NCBI RefSeq assembly: GCF_016802725.1
Contig: NC_052668.1
Coordinates: forward strand, 434,001 to 498,000
Direction: 5' to 3'
Length of the DNA: 64,000 bases
Source: Solenopsis invicta
Taxonomy: Eukaryota; Arthropoda; Insecta; Hymenoptera; Formicidae
Position numbers and translations under genes: made by a program. Below, piece by piece: positions 44,732-53,978 of this stretch (position 1 is its first letter; each line of letters opens with the position of its first letter). The notes under the pieces are model-generated. The model had not been told where the DNA came from. It saw nothing but the letters and a program-made list of their open reading frames with translations, and ran no database searches.

Positions 44732-46774
44732 TTAGGGAGAAAATTTAACTCTATTGAGATATTTACGCAATTCGCCGTATGATGATTCGTTGTTGACGTC
44801 TCTGTTCTCTTCTTCTGGGCTTGTCTCGGCGGTTGGTGCAGTAGGGGATCCGGTCGATCCGGGGAGGCTGACTCCTTGAGTTGCAGCTGCCGACTCTATG
44901 TTAATGAGAGTATATTCTTGCGTCGGGGGTTTCGGTCTCGGGTTGCCAAGATGTAGTAGAAGACCTGTGACTGAACTCCAGATTGCGCCCAACAGATGGA
45001 TACTCCATCCGTAGACAGTGTGCAAGGCGTATCCATGTATTATTGTGTCGATCACCAGTTTTGCTAGGCGAGCGATGATAAAGATAGCGAGCACTCCTGC
45101 ACTTGCTGAGCCAAAGGTTACGAACCCGCTCCATATCCGCTTGCCTGTATTCTCGGCAATGTGGTTTAAAGATTGTTCGTCGAGTAATCCCATCATTGAA
45201 ATGCTTCCCTGCTCAATAGTTTGGCCCATTGCGCCTCGTGCAATAGTATTCAGAGTGTATGGTCGTTCAACAGGGAACATTATATGATCCCTCAGGCGGT
45301 CGAGGTCCTCTGGTGTGTATATGCCGCTCGTAGCTAGGTAGTCCGGACTGATATATCTCCATTTTGGCTTGGTCAATGGTTGAATGACGGGTGGTGGTAG
45401 TACTTCAATCGGTCTGTTGTTTATGCGAAACCATGTGTCCTGTACCTTGTACATGCTCGGAATGAGGTCGTTGCAATCCCGCTGAGTTCCTTTCTTTGTT
45501 AGAATTCGAGAGCGTGGCATCACAAAATAAGAAGCGTTCCGGTAAGTAACCGGGAGTTCATCAAAGCAGATTTCCGAGTGCCTTATTTTGCATTCGACGG
45601 GAACGCATTTGATTAAATGGATAACTTCGCCGCTGGTGATTGCTGTATAGCCTGGTGTCTTCATGATGCGAAAGGCCATTTCATCCGGTGCGATGCTTGC
45701 TAGAGAAAGCGCGTTCTGAAGGACTTGTATCTCTAATGCACATTTTTGTTCCATGATGTCACGGTACAGTTGCGTGAGCTGCGTCTTCATGTGCTTCTCT
45801 ACGTAGAGAAACTTCGAATTTACGTAGGCGAATATGTCTAGATCATTTAATGCTATTTTTGATCGAGTTTTGAAGGTACGGCCCTTTTGTGTTTCCAGAA
45901 TCAGTAACCTAGGGTGCTCCGTTAGGTACAGTTTATAACCGCATACGTTGATTTCTCTTTCGTCCAATTTGGTTAGGGCGAAGGTCGTCTCGCGCGTGGT
46001 GACAGTATAAATTATTGGTGACGTTTGGTTCAATTTTGGAGAGAGCTTGTTTGCTGGGCCTTCGTAAATGACGTCATAATGGTCGAATCTGCAGCTGTCA
46101 GTGGTAGTTATGCTCCAATACGTTTCTGATCCATCGGTATCTTTGCACATCCGGTCAGTTGTAGAGCATCGTGTACCAGAAGGTAATATGATCTCTTTTG
46201 AAGATTTTTTTACGGAGGCTTCGAAATTACGGAGGATGATTTTTACAGACGCTTGCACAATTGCTCTTTCCCAGTCTCCGTCACCATCGGAGTACGGTAC
46301 GCCCTCGCAGGTTCCCCCTGCGTTGGCTCGACCTGCCAGTGTAACACTGCGCCAGTGTGTGGTGTTTGGTTGCAGCCGGTCGATGGTGGTTGAACCGAGG
46401 GTTAAAGAGCCCGTCTCATGAAGGCGACGACATCCGTCAGCTCCCAATTCTCGCAAATATTCCTTTCGTCCATTTTTTACGACAGACACATGGGAATGCA
46501 TTCCGCAATAATACACCGTTCGGTCTATTTTGACTAAGCACTGTGTCACCGAGATTCGGTCGAAGTCGGACACTTGTAGCAGTTGCATATATACTTCCGT
46601 GTTGACAGGGTCGAGGTCCTCCACCTCGCATGTTCCGATATCCAGTAGCGACAGTGTCGTGATATTCAATCCCTCGCCGCTGCAATCGTACCCGACGAGT
46701 CCGTTTGCAATTAACGGTAGTGTGAGAAGAATAGGAATGAGATATAGGTCCATGTTGCGTTCCTTTGTATTCAA
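44732..46774 (-). CDS. env: Envelope glycoprotein, Chuviridae (mononegavirus)-like
   Basis: 680 codons, uninterrupted. A hydrophobic signal segment (LYLIPILLTLPLIANG) is near the N-terminus, with a Cys-rich ectodomain and N-glycosylation sequons (NIT, NTT, NQT, NAS). A long hydrophobic transmembrane stretch near residues 555-585 (VLAIFIIARLAKLV) is followed by a second hydrophobic helix and a tail of about 70 residues. I see no F-protein-like furin plus fusion-peptide arrangement of the kind in Drosophila gypsy. Overall layout and Cys spacing instead recall glycoproteins of chuviruses, which have been captured by insect LTR elements (from memory of the family; not searched). It starts 84 nt after the integrase stop and would need a spliced mRNA. 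Role: membrane attachment and fusion. Confidence 0.75.
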   Translation of the reverse strand: MNTKERNMDLYLIPILLTLPLIANGLVGYDCSGEGLNITTLSLLDIGTCEVEDLDPVNTEVYMQLLQVSDFDRISVTQCLVKIDRTVYYCGMHSHVSVVKNGRKEYLRELGADGCRRLHETGSLTLGSTTIDRLQPNTTHWRSVTLAGRANAGGTCEGVPYSDGDGDWERAIVQASVKIILRNFEASVKKSSKEIILPSGTRCSTTDRMCKDTDGSETYWSITTTDSCRFDHYDVIYEGPANKLSPKLNQTSPIIYTVTTRETTFALTKLDEREINVCGYKLYLTEHPRLLILETQKGRTFKTRSKIALNDLDIFAYVNSKFLYVEKHMKTQLTQLYRDIMEQKCALEIQVLQNALSLASIAPDEMAFRIMKTPGYTAITSGEVIHLIKCVPVECKIRHSEICFDELPVTYRNASYFVMPRSRILTKKGTQRDCNDLIPSMYKVQDTWFRINNRPIEVLPPPVIQPLTKPKWRYISPDYLATSGIYTPEDLDRLRDHIMFPVERPYTLNTIARGAMGQTIEQGSISMMGLLDEQSLNHIAENTGKRIWSGFVTFGSASAGVLAIFIIARLAKLVIDTIIHGYALHTVYGWSIHLLGAIWSSVTGLLLHLGNPRPKPPTQEYTLINIESAAATQGVSLPGSTGSPTAPTAETSPEEENRDVNNESSYGELRKYLNRVKFSP

Positions 46775-46857
46775 CGGTCGCTTCCTTACTGCCGACGATC
46801 CTTTGCCTGCGCCGGTCCGAGGGTTGGGTCGGGAAAGAATGCTTGGCGTAGTTATAC

Positions 46858-48195
46858 TTATGAAGTAGTGGGGGAATTTCCTATGGCTAACTTAAGTTTA
46901 TCGGTATGAACCGTACGCGTTTTATCCCTTTTTATTTCTAATTTAACATTATTGTTCCCTAGTATTTCAATTATTTTATAGGGGCCGATATATTGGCTAG
47001 ATAGCTTATTCTTTAATGGTTCCTTCAGCATGTACACAGAATCACCTATATTAAAATTTTGCGGTCGCATCTTTCGATCGTAATAATATTTAGACCTTAG
47101 TTTAGAGCTGATTAAGTTCTCGCGTGCAATATTCTGAACGTCACGAATTTTATTGAATAGATCGCTCAGGTATTGGGAATAAGTTTCATTCTTTTCCGTG
47201 TCTAATGGAGGGTCGCTCGACGAGGTTTCGGCAACCTTTCCGAAAACGAGCTCATGCGGTGTGTACCAAGTACCCTCATGCACGCTAGTATTATAAGAAA
47301 AACACGCCAGCCTGAGATGTTCATTCCAATTATCCTTTTCGACAAATTGTTTTAAATATTCCCACAAAACATGGTGGGATCTCTCCACGGAGCCGTTCGA
47401 TTGCGGCCTATATGCAGTGGTTCTGCATTGTTTAATTCTAAACTTTCGTGCCACATTTTTCATGAGGCTGCTTACAAAATTTCTGCCTTGATCAGTGAGG
47501 ATTACTTTCGGAGCGCCAAACGTGCAAATGAATTCATTCACAAACGCTTCAGCTATGTCTGGGGCGGTAGTACGCGTTAATGGGATGGCGAGGGAGTATT
47601 TAGATAGGAGGTCTTGAATGGTCAAAATGTAACTGTAACCGTCTTCAGTCATGGGCAGAGGGCCCATGATATCCATGGATATTTTTTCGAACGCGCTGTT
47701 TGGAGTGTCTGTCAGGGTCATTGGCTGTCTAGTTTTTAATCGTACAAGTTTCTTTAATTGACAATCGCGGCAATTGCGGATAAAATTTTGTACGTCTTCT
47801 TTTATTTTGGTCCAGTGATATCTGTACTTAATTCTGCTCAGGGTTTTGGTGACTCCCTTGTGGCCACCTATCGCGGAACAGTGATTTTCTTTGATAATAT
47901 CCTCGCGGTCCTGCTCCGAGGGAATTTTTATTTCGTTCGAACAGATTATAATTTTAGCCGGGGAATCTTTGAACTCCCGCGCCAGAAGGGTACGAACAGT
48001 ATCCCGCGTGACATCAATAACAGGACCCTTGGCCAGTGATACGGTCTTGAGCTGGAGCTCGTTGACCACGTCGCGAAGCGAGCCTATAGCTTCTTTTAAG
48101 GTTTCTAATTGTAAGGTGGCGGAAACGCGGTCTTCGATTATAAGTGTAATTAAATTTTTCCTCCCCAAATTAATGACCTTTGCGCGGCCCACCAT
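46858..48195 (-). CDS. pol: Gypsy integrase portion of pol, after an in-frame stop
   Basis: This is in the same reading frame as protease-RT-RNase H and separated from it only by a TAA at 48,418-48,420. The frame between the TAA and 48,195 is open and acidic (SDSESDSESDEP). The segment has the HHCC zinc site (H in NHCSAIGGHKG, CRDCQLKK), the DDE core (MDIMGPLPM, LTDQGRNF, PQSNGSVERSH) and a C-terminal GPY-like stretch (YIGPYKIIEIL). It joins the reverse-transcribed DNA to host DNA. Coordinates give the part from the first internal ATG; the functional polypeptide would begin upstream in the fused pol. Confidence 0.85.
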   Translation of the reverse strand: MVGRAKVINLGRKNLITLIIEDRVSATLQLETLKEAIGSLRDVVNELQLKTVSLAKGPVIDVTRDTVRTLLAREFKDSPAKIIICSNEIKIPSEQDREDIIKENHCSAIGGHKGVTKTLSRIKYRYHWTKIKEDVQNFIRNCRDCQLKKLVRLKTRQPMTLTDTPNSAFEKISMDIMGPLPMTEDGYSYILTIQDLLSKYSLAIPLTRTTAPDIAEAFVNEFICTFGAPKVILTDQGRNFVSSLMKNVARKFRIKQCRTTAYRPQSNGSVERSHHVLWEYLKQFVEKDNWNEHLRLACFSYNTSVHEGTWYTPHELVFGKVAETSSSDPPLDTEKNETYSQYLSDLFNKIRDVQNIARENLISSKLRSKYYYDRKMRPQNFNIGDSVYMLKEPLKNKLSSQYIGPYKIIEILGNNNVKLEIKRDKTRTVHTDKLKLAIGNSPTTS

Positions 48196-48417
48196 AGTTC
48201 CCTCTATTCGCGGTAATTGATTTGATTCCTTTAAGATGCGTGCGCCGATATCACACGGTTCACCTTTGAGCGTGGTAAAGATTACAATGTGGTCGTTACG
48301 AGTCTGCAGATTGTCACGTACGTCGATTATTTGAGCTCTGTTTGACGGTTCATTTGCAGGATCCGAAAGGGGTTCGTCCGATTCGGAATCGCTTTCACTG
48401 TCGGATAATGATTCTAC

Positions 48418-51105
48418 TTATGAGGGAAGGTTAAATTGTACGACTTTTCGAAGATGAGGATTTTCAGTCATGGTTGGTTCAAGTGGGGGCGTCGGGTCGG
48501 TGTTTACGTCTCGTGACGGTTTTATTGCAGGTGGCTGTCGGTCTTTAATGCGTTGAGACCGACGAAGCGGTGCAGTGTTTCGTTTGTCTCGGGACAAAGG
48601 GAAAATTCCGTGAGGAACGGGATTTCGAGACAGGGCGTCAGCGTTCGCATTAGCTTTTCCTGCTTTGTATGTGACTTCGTAATCGTATTCAGCTAGTTTT
48701 AACCGCCATCGAACGAGCCGTGAGGTGGGATCCTTTACCGAATGTAGCCAAACGAGAGGTTTATGGTCGGTGACAAGGGTGAATTTCCGCCCGTAGAGGT
48801 ACGGTCTAAAATAATTGACGCAATAAACAATGGCTAGGAGTTCTTTTTCTATCGTGGAGTAATTACTTTCGGCGGTATTCAATAAGCGCGATGTGTAAGC
48901 GATCGGTAAGTCTTTCCCTATGGAGCCTTGACTTAGCACGCCGCCAATGGCGTAACCCGAAGCGTCGGTTGTCACAACAAAAGGTTGCGTGAAATCCGGG
49001 TATTGTAGTATCGGTTTTGAACATAATGCTTGACGTAATTGTGTGAAGGCTTCCTCCTGCGCTCCTGACCAGACAAATATTGTATTCTTTTTTAGTAAAG
49101 CTGTCAAAGGCTTGGCTAATTTTGAGAAATCGGGTATGAACCGGCGATAATATCCAGCAAGGCCTAGGAATTGTTTGATATTTTTAGCATTTGCAGGCCG
49201 AGGAAATTTTTCTACAGCCTGGACCTTTTGCGGGTCAGGCTTCACGCCATCCGCACTTATTACATGACCTAAATATACGACTTCCTTTTTCAGAAACTCG
49301 CATTTGTCTGGTTGGAGTTTCAGATTTGCCTTTCTGAGTCTGTCGGCTAGCTTATTAAACTTAATATTGTGTTCGCGCAATGAGCTAGCATATAAGACTA
49401 TGTCGTCGAGGTACACAAATAATTCTGTGCCTTGTAGGCCGGATAATACCTGATCCATGAGGCGCTGAAATGTCGCAGGGGCGTTTTTCAGCCCGAACGG
49501 CATACGATTAAATTGATAGTGCCCGTAAGGCGTCGAAAAAGCCGTTTTCTGCGCATCTGCCACATGCATCGGTATCTGATGAAATCCTGATACTAAATCA
49601 AATACGCTAAGGTATTTTGCACTGCCTAATTGGTCTAGAATTTCCGTAATGTTCGGCAGGGGGTACGCGTCACCGACCGTTTTCTCGTTTAGGGCGCGGT
49701 AGTCTATTACCATGCGCCATCTTTTGTTTCCTTGAGAGTCGGCCCTTTTCGGCACGACCCACAAAGGAGAGTTGTAAGGAGAATCGGAGGGGGAGATGAC
49801 TCCGTTCTCTAGGAGGGTCTGGACTTGTGTATTTATCTCCTCCTTGTGGATGGGGGGAAAGCGGTATTGCTTGGTATGAATTGGAATTTCGTCGGAGGTA
49901 GTGATTTTGTGAGAAGTTACGTTTGTACAACCGAGTTTGTCTTCTGGAAGTTGGAATAGGTCACTGTGCCTTTTTATAATTTCATTCACGTGTTCCGATT
50001 CTTCGTGATTTAGGTGCTCGAGGCGAAGTAACTCTTTGATTCTTTTGATGCGGTTACCGTCGGGGACGTCTACCGCGGATATAGAAGTTACGCGATGCCC
50101 TAAGGCAAAATCTCCTTTCGCGTCGATTGGGTTTAAAATATTTTCCACGCCGCTAACGGGGGAATTTTGAGAGATAGAATGGATTTGATTTAAAATATTT
50201 TCCGTGCCACTAACGGGATCTCGAGAAATAGAAACAAATGGGTCTAGAGCTTTTCCCATGCCGCTAACGGGGGAATTTTGAGAACTAGAGTTGGCTTGAC
50301 TTGTGACGTTTCCCGCGCCGCTAACGGGGGGATTTCGAGAGATGAAGTCGAGCTCTTGTAATTCGATAGTAGGCACGATCAATTCGCGATCTGTATCGCT
50401 TGAATTTATTACCTGGATATAGGCTTTTCCGTCTCTATTTGTAACAACAGCGTTGCCGAGATATACGCCCTCACAGACGCTAAGTCGCGGTACGTATCCG
50501 ATGGCTACTTCTGGGTTCTTTATCCTAAGATAAAAGGTAGCTCTCGATCGGCTCGGTATAACCACCGTTTCACGGTGAGCGAAAGGAATTTTCGATCCTC
50601 GCCACTGGACGATTCGATTAATAAAATCTATGTTCGCGGAATCGCGGAGGAAATCTGATCCTAGGATGCCTTCCTGCGCGATCGGAAAGTTATTCGGAAC
50701 TACGTGAATGTGTACGGGATGCCCCATGAAATTAATATTAATGGACCCGAGTGTTTCTACCTGTCCGTCGGTTATGCCGCTAAGGCGTAGCGTATCGCTC
50801 CGACATACGGGCGTTTCGGGATGAATGCTTCTCTCTTTTACAAGGTTTGGTTCAGCCCCCGTGTCGACCATAAAATTCGTCTCTTGTAAGAGGCCGACTG
50901 CGTTTATGGTAATGGTGGGGGCGTGAGAAAAGTCTAAGGGATTTAGGATTGCGATTCGGGCGTTTCGGCCGCTAACGCTTCGATGGGATTGACTGGACGC
51001 GAGCGGGGGTGGGGAGGCCCGTCTCGAGGAGCGTCCGCCCGCCTCGAGGGGCTGTTCTCGTTTCCCTGTCTCGCCTGAGAGTTGTTGTACTCTCGTTTCC
51101 GGCAT
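48418..51105 (-). CDS. pol: Gypsy protease, reverse transcriptase and RNase H
   Basis: The frame lies -1 relative to gag with a 163-nt overlap, the usual arrangement for ribosomal frameshifting. The aspartic protease has FMVDTGAEPNLV near residues 78-89. A linker around residues 260-330 carries four imperfect repeats with PVSG at their core. RT has PYNSPLWVVPKR, FSTPYGHYQFNRMPFGL and the catalytic YLDDIVLY (about residue 560). RNase H has TTDASGYAIGGVLSQ (about residue 710) and TDHKPLVWLH. It ends at TAA 48,418-48,420, after which the same frame continues into integrase, so in this copy integrase is either lost from the polyprotein or made by stop readthrough. Confidence 0.9.
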   Translation of the reverse strand: MPETRVQQLSGETGKREQPLEAGGRSSRRASPPPLASSQSHRSVSGRNARIAILNPLDFSHAPTITINAVGLLQETNFMVDTGAEPNLVKERSIHPETPVCRSDTLRLSGITDGQVETLGSININFMGHPVHIHVVPNNFPIAQEGILGSDFLRDSANIDFINRIVQWRGSKIPFAHRETVVIPSRSRATFYLRIKNPEVAIGYVPRLSVCEGVYLGNAVVTNRDGKAYIQVINSSDTDRELIVPTIELQELDFISRNPPVSGAGNVTSQANSSSQNSPVSGMGKALDPFVSISRDPVSGTENILNQIHSISQNSPVSGVENILNPIDAKGDFALGHRVTSISAVDVPDGNRIKRIKELLRLEHLNHEESEHVNEIIKRHSDLFQLPEDKLGCTNVTSHKITTSDEIPIHTKQYRFPPIHKEEINTQVQTLLENGVISPSDSPYNSPLWVVPKRADSQGNKRWRMVIDYRALNEKTVGDAYPLPNITEILDQLGSAKYLSVFDLVSGFHQIPMHVADAQKTAFSTPYGHYQFNRMPFGLKNAPATFQRLMDQVLSGLQGTELFVYLDDIVLYASSLREHNIKFNKLADRLRKANLKLQPDKCEFLKKEVVYLGHVISADGVKPDPQKVQAVEKFPRPANAKNIKQFLGLAGYYRRFIPDFSKLAKPLTALLKKNTIFVWSGAQEEAFTQLRQALCSKPILQYPDFTQPFVVTTDASGYAIGGVLSQGSIGKDLPIAYTSRLLNTAESNYSTIEKELLAIVYCVNYFRPYLYGRKFTLVTDHKPLVWLHSVKDPTSRLVRWRLKLAEYDYEVTYKAGKANANADALSRNPVPHGIFPLSRDKRNTAPLRRSQRIKDRQPPAIKPSRDVNTDPTPPLEPTMTENPHLRKVVQFNLPS

Positions 51106-52394
51106 TCTTCAATTTCATGCCCGGAGTATTTACAATACCGACACCATTTTCCGGGCGAGTTATTGTAGTATCGAGAGGCGTTATTGTCACCGCCTGCTCG
51201 GGCCGCTCTATCATGGCGATAGTTGTCGTTATGACGAAAATCGTAGGAATCGCGGCGATGAGAATCGTAGGTCTCGTTACGGCGCGAATCATGGTATCGC
51301 GTGCTTCCCGTTCGCCAATTGTCTCGTGGCGGATTGGTCGGTTGTCTGGTCGGCTGAGAATCGCGATAATATGAGCGCGCGGGTGGTGATGTTAGAGCAA
51401 AAGTAGGACGTTTCTCGGTGTTACGCTCTAATCTACGCGAATTTTCATATCTTTGGATCTCTAGTTCGTCCCGTTTCGCGATTGTTTTGACCGCAGCAAA
51501 TGCTTCTAAAGGGCGGAGATGTTTTTCCGGCTCGAGTTGTAAACGGAATCGCAGTGGTAAACCCGCGCAAAAAGATTTGGCTGTTAGTTCGTCGATTTCT
51601 GAAATGACTTGGGGACTTAACATGCCGTGAGCTCGACGCTCGGAATCGAGGATAGCTGCTCTGAGCTCCTTTACGCGACTGATGTAGTCTAAGATATGCT
51701 CGTTGGCTTTGAGGTAGATCGTGCTGAGTTCTCCGCGATATTGTGCTATTGTATTAGCGAACCCAAACGCTCCATTTAAGAGATCGATTAGCTGGGTTAC
51801 GGTGTCGCAGGGCTCGTCTTCTACTGCTGAATATGCACGACCTCGGAGTTTATTTATTAATAATCTTGTTAGCGGTTTTTCATAATTAGGTGGTACAATA
51901 TCGCGGGCGCGTCGACATGCACGTGCAAATTGTGAAAGGGAGACGTTATAGCCGTCGAAATATGTTACGCCCTCGGTTGCTTCGCGAAGTGATATCTTGG
52001 GCGTATGCGTTGCATGCACATCGGGTGCGGGTTCGTTGAATGAAGAGTGCCGATCGTTAGATTCAAAAAACGGTTGACCCGGAGGTAAGCTTGGACTACG
52101 TGCTCCCGCGCGTCTGTTCTCGACCTCTTGCCTAAGTGAGTTAATTTCGCGCATCATCTCATTCTTTAGCGCCGCAAACATGTTTCTTACGTCGGATGCC
52201 AAGGTTGAATCTGTTTCCTTATTGCGCTCGAGCATCCTGCGTTCCTTTTCTAATTGTACTCTCTCGCGATCTATCGCGGCGGCTTCGTCTCTTAGCCGTT
52301 TCTCGTGTTTGTCTTGCGATACCCGTATCGCTTCTAGCTCCTCTTCGGTGAGGACCGTCTTGGCCACGGTTTTCGCGGAGTTACGGGTTTCCAT
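50943..52394 (-). CDS. gag: Gypsy Gag
   Basis: 483 codons from the ATG at 52,394 (METRNSAKTV), which lies 38 nt inside the 5' LTR edge; the frame is open further upstream without ATG. The N-terminal third is a charged coiled coil (KHEKRLRDEAAAIDRERVQL). The middle is a capsid-like helical region (YDGYNVSLSQFARACRRAR-like, FCAGLPLRFR). The C-terminus has an Arg/Tyr/Asn-rich basic stretch and one CCHC zinc knuckle CRYCKYSGHEIEEC (about residues 418-431). It forms the particle and packages RNA. Confidence 0.88.
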   Translation of the reverse strand: METRNSAKTVAKTVLTEEELEAIRVSQDKHEKRLRDEAAAIDRERVQLEKERRMLERNKETDSTLASDVRNMFAALKNEMMREINSLRQEVENRRAGARSPSLPPGQPFFESNDRHSSFNEPAPDVHATHTPKISLREATEGVTYFDGYNVSLSQFARACRRARDIVPPNYEKPLTRLLINKLRGRAYSAVEDEPCDTVTQLIDLLNGAFGFANTIAQYRGELSTIYLKANEHILDYISRVKELRAAILDSERRAHGMLSPQVISEIDELTAKSFCAGLPLRFRLQLEPEKHLRPLEAFAAVKTIAKRDELEIQRYENSRRLERNTEKRPTFALTSPPARSYYRDSQPTRQPTNPPRDNWRTGSTRYHDSRRNETYDSHRRDSYDFRHNDNYRHDRAARAGGDNNASRYYNNSPGKWCRYCKYSGHEIEECRKREYNNSQARQGNENSPSRRADAPRDGPPHPRSRPVNPIEALAAETPESQS

Positions 52395-52408
52395 TATCGG
52401 AGCGATCA

Positions 52409-52426
52409 ATCCCACCGCTGTCACCA
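52409..52426 (-). promoter_or_regulatory. Gypsy primer-binding site
   Basis: Minus strand TGGTGACAGCGGTGGGAT starts five bases after the 5' LTR end. TGG complements a tRNA CCA end; the specific tRNA was not determined. Gag begins about 15 nt downstream. Confidence 0.65.
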
Positions 52427-52614
52427 AATTATGTTACGTCCCGACCGAGCGCGGTCCCCCGTTGGGCGGAATACGCGCGTTTCGGCGAAACTGGCTGTTT
52501 CGAAGCCTAGGCTCCGGGGTCTCCACAGCCCAGGAGCGGATCGCGTGGCCGGGTTATCCGGCGGCGGGCCCGATTCTCCGCGACCGGTGGCTAAGAGGGG
52601 AGGGTTTTATAGTC

Positions 52615-53019
52615 TTAAAAGGTGTGTCGCGAGAGCGCAAGTATGGTTGCGTCAGGATCGTTCCAGGGACTATCTCCCTCTCGGATTAGATACGTTATGA
52701 AGTCTTCCAACTCGTGGGGACAACGGTCGCAATCGAGAGGGTGACGGCGGGCAGCTACAGGCGCGTGACAGTAGTCGCACTTTTGCGGATTATATGAATG
52801 GCCGAGGTGTATGTAGTGCGTTGTTACCCCGAGATAATTTCCCTTTTCGGTACTTGAATATTTGCCTTTGCACTCAAGGCAAACTATTGTTGATTCATTG
52901 TCATCACGAAAATACAGAGAAGTTACGCACCGGGCACTACGTAACCATGTACTGAACGTGCGATTCGTTTCGCGTTGGACACGAGCCGAGTAAATGGCAA
53001 TGCGCGGCGGGGGGCACAT
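52615..53019 (-). CDS. LTR-encoded Cys-rich protein A (5' LTR copy, upstream of gag)
   Basis: 134 codons, translation identical to the 3' LTR copy. In the 5' LTR it lies about 950 nt downstream of the TATA box, so it would be inside the full-length RNA, ahead of gag. It is the last LTR frame before gag (221 nt from its end to the gag ATG). It has three C-x2-C pairs and a His/Cys-rich centre. It could be translated from the genomic RNA leader or be removed by splicing. Alternative: a chance frame in GC-rich leader, though the related frame next to it argues against that. Confidence 0.6.
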   Translation of the reverse strand: MCPPPRIAIYSARVQRETNRTFSTWLRSARCVTSLYFRDDNESTIVCLECKGKYSSTEKGNYLGVTTHYIHLGHSYNPQKCDYCHAPVAARRHPLDCDRCPHELEDFITYLIREGDSPWNDPDATILALSRHTF

Positions 53020-53043
53020 GCTTTAATTTAGCGTATACGGTTA

Positions 53044-53436
53044 TTACTCCTCGGGAAATGAACACTCGCACGATTCTTCAATTTCTATCACGGTAGGCTC
53101 GATTTTAAGGTACGGCTTGTCGTCCGAATCAAATAAATGCCGCGCAAGGTCAGTTAGTGCTTCATAGCACTCGGTGCAGGCGACCGCGGTTTCGGGGTAT
53201 GATATTAGAGTGCGGCACGATGAGCACCATACGCATTCGTCCCCGCCGATAATTAAGCGATGGCGAGTGACGGAATCATAATATACGCGGTCGCGTTCGG
53301 ATGTTTTACCGTAGCAGTCGCGGCAAATTATAGTCTGGCTTAGTTGGTGTCGGTAAAAACTGGCTAGGCTACAAACCCCGGAGTGTAACCAGCGGAAATA
53401 AGGGGTCGCGGTCGAGAGGTACGAATCATGTGACAT
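53044..53436 (-). CDS. LTR-encoded Cys-rich protein B (5' LTR copy)
   Basis: 130 codons, translation identical to the 3' LTR copy. It precedes protein A by 24 nt on the minus strand. Shared pattern with A: WLxSxxC, then TI-x-C-x2-C-x-GK, a variable hydrophilic segment, C-x2-C, about 12-14 residues, C-x2-C-x4-L. Upstream lies a 93-codon frame (53,707-53,426) with a hydrophobic start MLLFFLTFTLINC that overlaps B by 11 nt; whether it is coding is unclear. Confidence 0.6.
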   Translation of the reverse strand: MSHDSYLSTATPYFRWLHSGVCSLASFYRHQLSQTIICRDCYGKTSERDRVYYDSVTRHRLIIGGDECVWCSSCRTLISYPETAVACTECYEALTDLARHLFDSDDKPYLKIEPTVIEIEESCECSFPEE

Positions 53437-53969
53437 GCCTTATTGGGGTGTTGCGACTTAGCTTTGAGATGGCGGCTGCTCGTGGGACTGCTGCCTGTGC
53501 CTGGGTGATCGCACTGGTTCGGTGATGACTGTCCTCGTCCTTCTTGGCTGTCTGGTTGTCCTCGGGCCTTGATCGCAATACTTTTGCCTGTGCACTACAC
53601 TCGCGGTATCGCATGCATGAGGATGGGTGGTAGCAGGATATTGAGCAAAGCGTTTTAGCGTGTAGGTTACAATTTATTAATGTAAACGTAAGGAAGAAAA
53701 GCAACACAACTTATTTGAACTATAACTACGTTATACATAGGATTAGAATTGAATTTAGTGTTAGACAATTAAGGTTAGCCTCGATTTAATGTTAGCGCTG
53801 ATCTAGAGTCTGACTTTGAATTAGGAGTGGAATGAGAGTGGATCACTGTACCGGGTAACGCGGACTAGTAGCTCGGGCAGAACTCGGTCGCTACGGTTGC
53901 GACACGGAACTGTTCCGGCTATACTGACTCGACTCAACTAACTCACTCTCCGAACTAAGCATTGCATCC

Positions 53970-53978
53970 CTATTTATA
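53970..53978 (-). promoter_or_regulatory. TATA box of the Gypsy 5' LTR
   Basis: TATAAATAG on the minus strand, followed about 40 nt later by TTCAGTCGAGTCAGT, which offers TCAGT initiators. This places the LTR frames at 53,707-52,615 inside the transcript. The 3' LTR has the same at 43,991-43,999. Confidence 0.6.

Noticed and set aside
44732..46774. Baculovirus-F/errantivirus-type env
   Set aside because: No furin site followed by a fusion peptide and different Cys pattern; the chuvirus-like reading fits better.
50972..51374. 106-codon minus and 121-codon plus frames over the gag 3' region
   Set aside because: Shadows of the Arg/Asp/Tyr-rich gag C-terminus; neither contains a motif.
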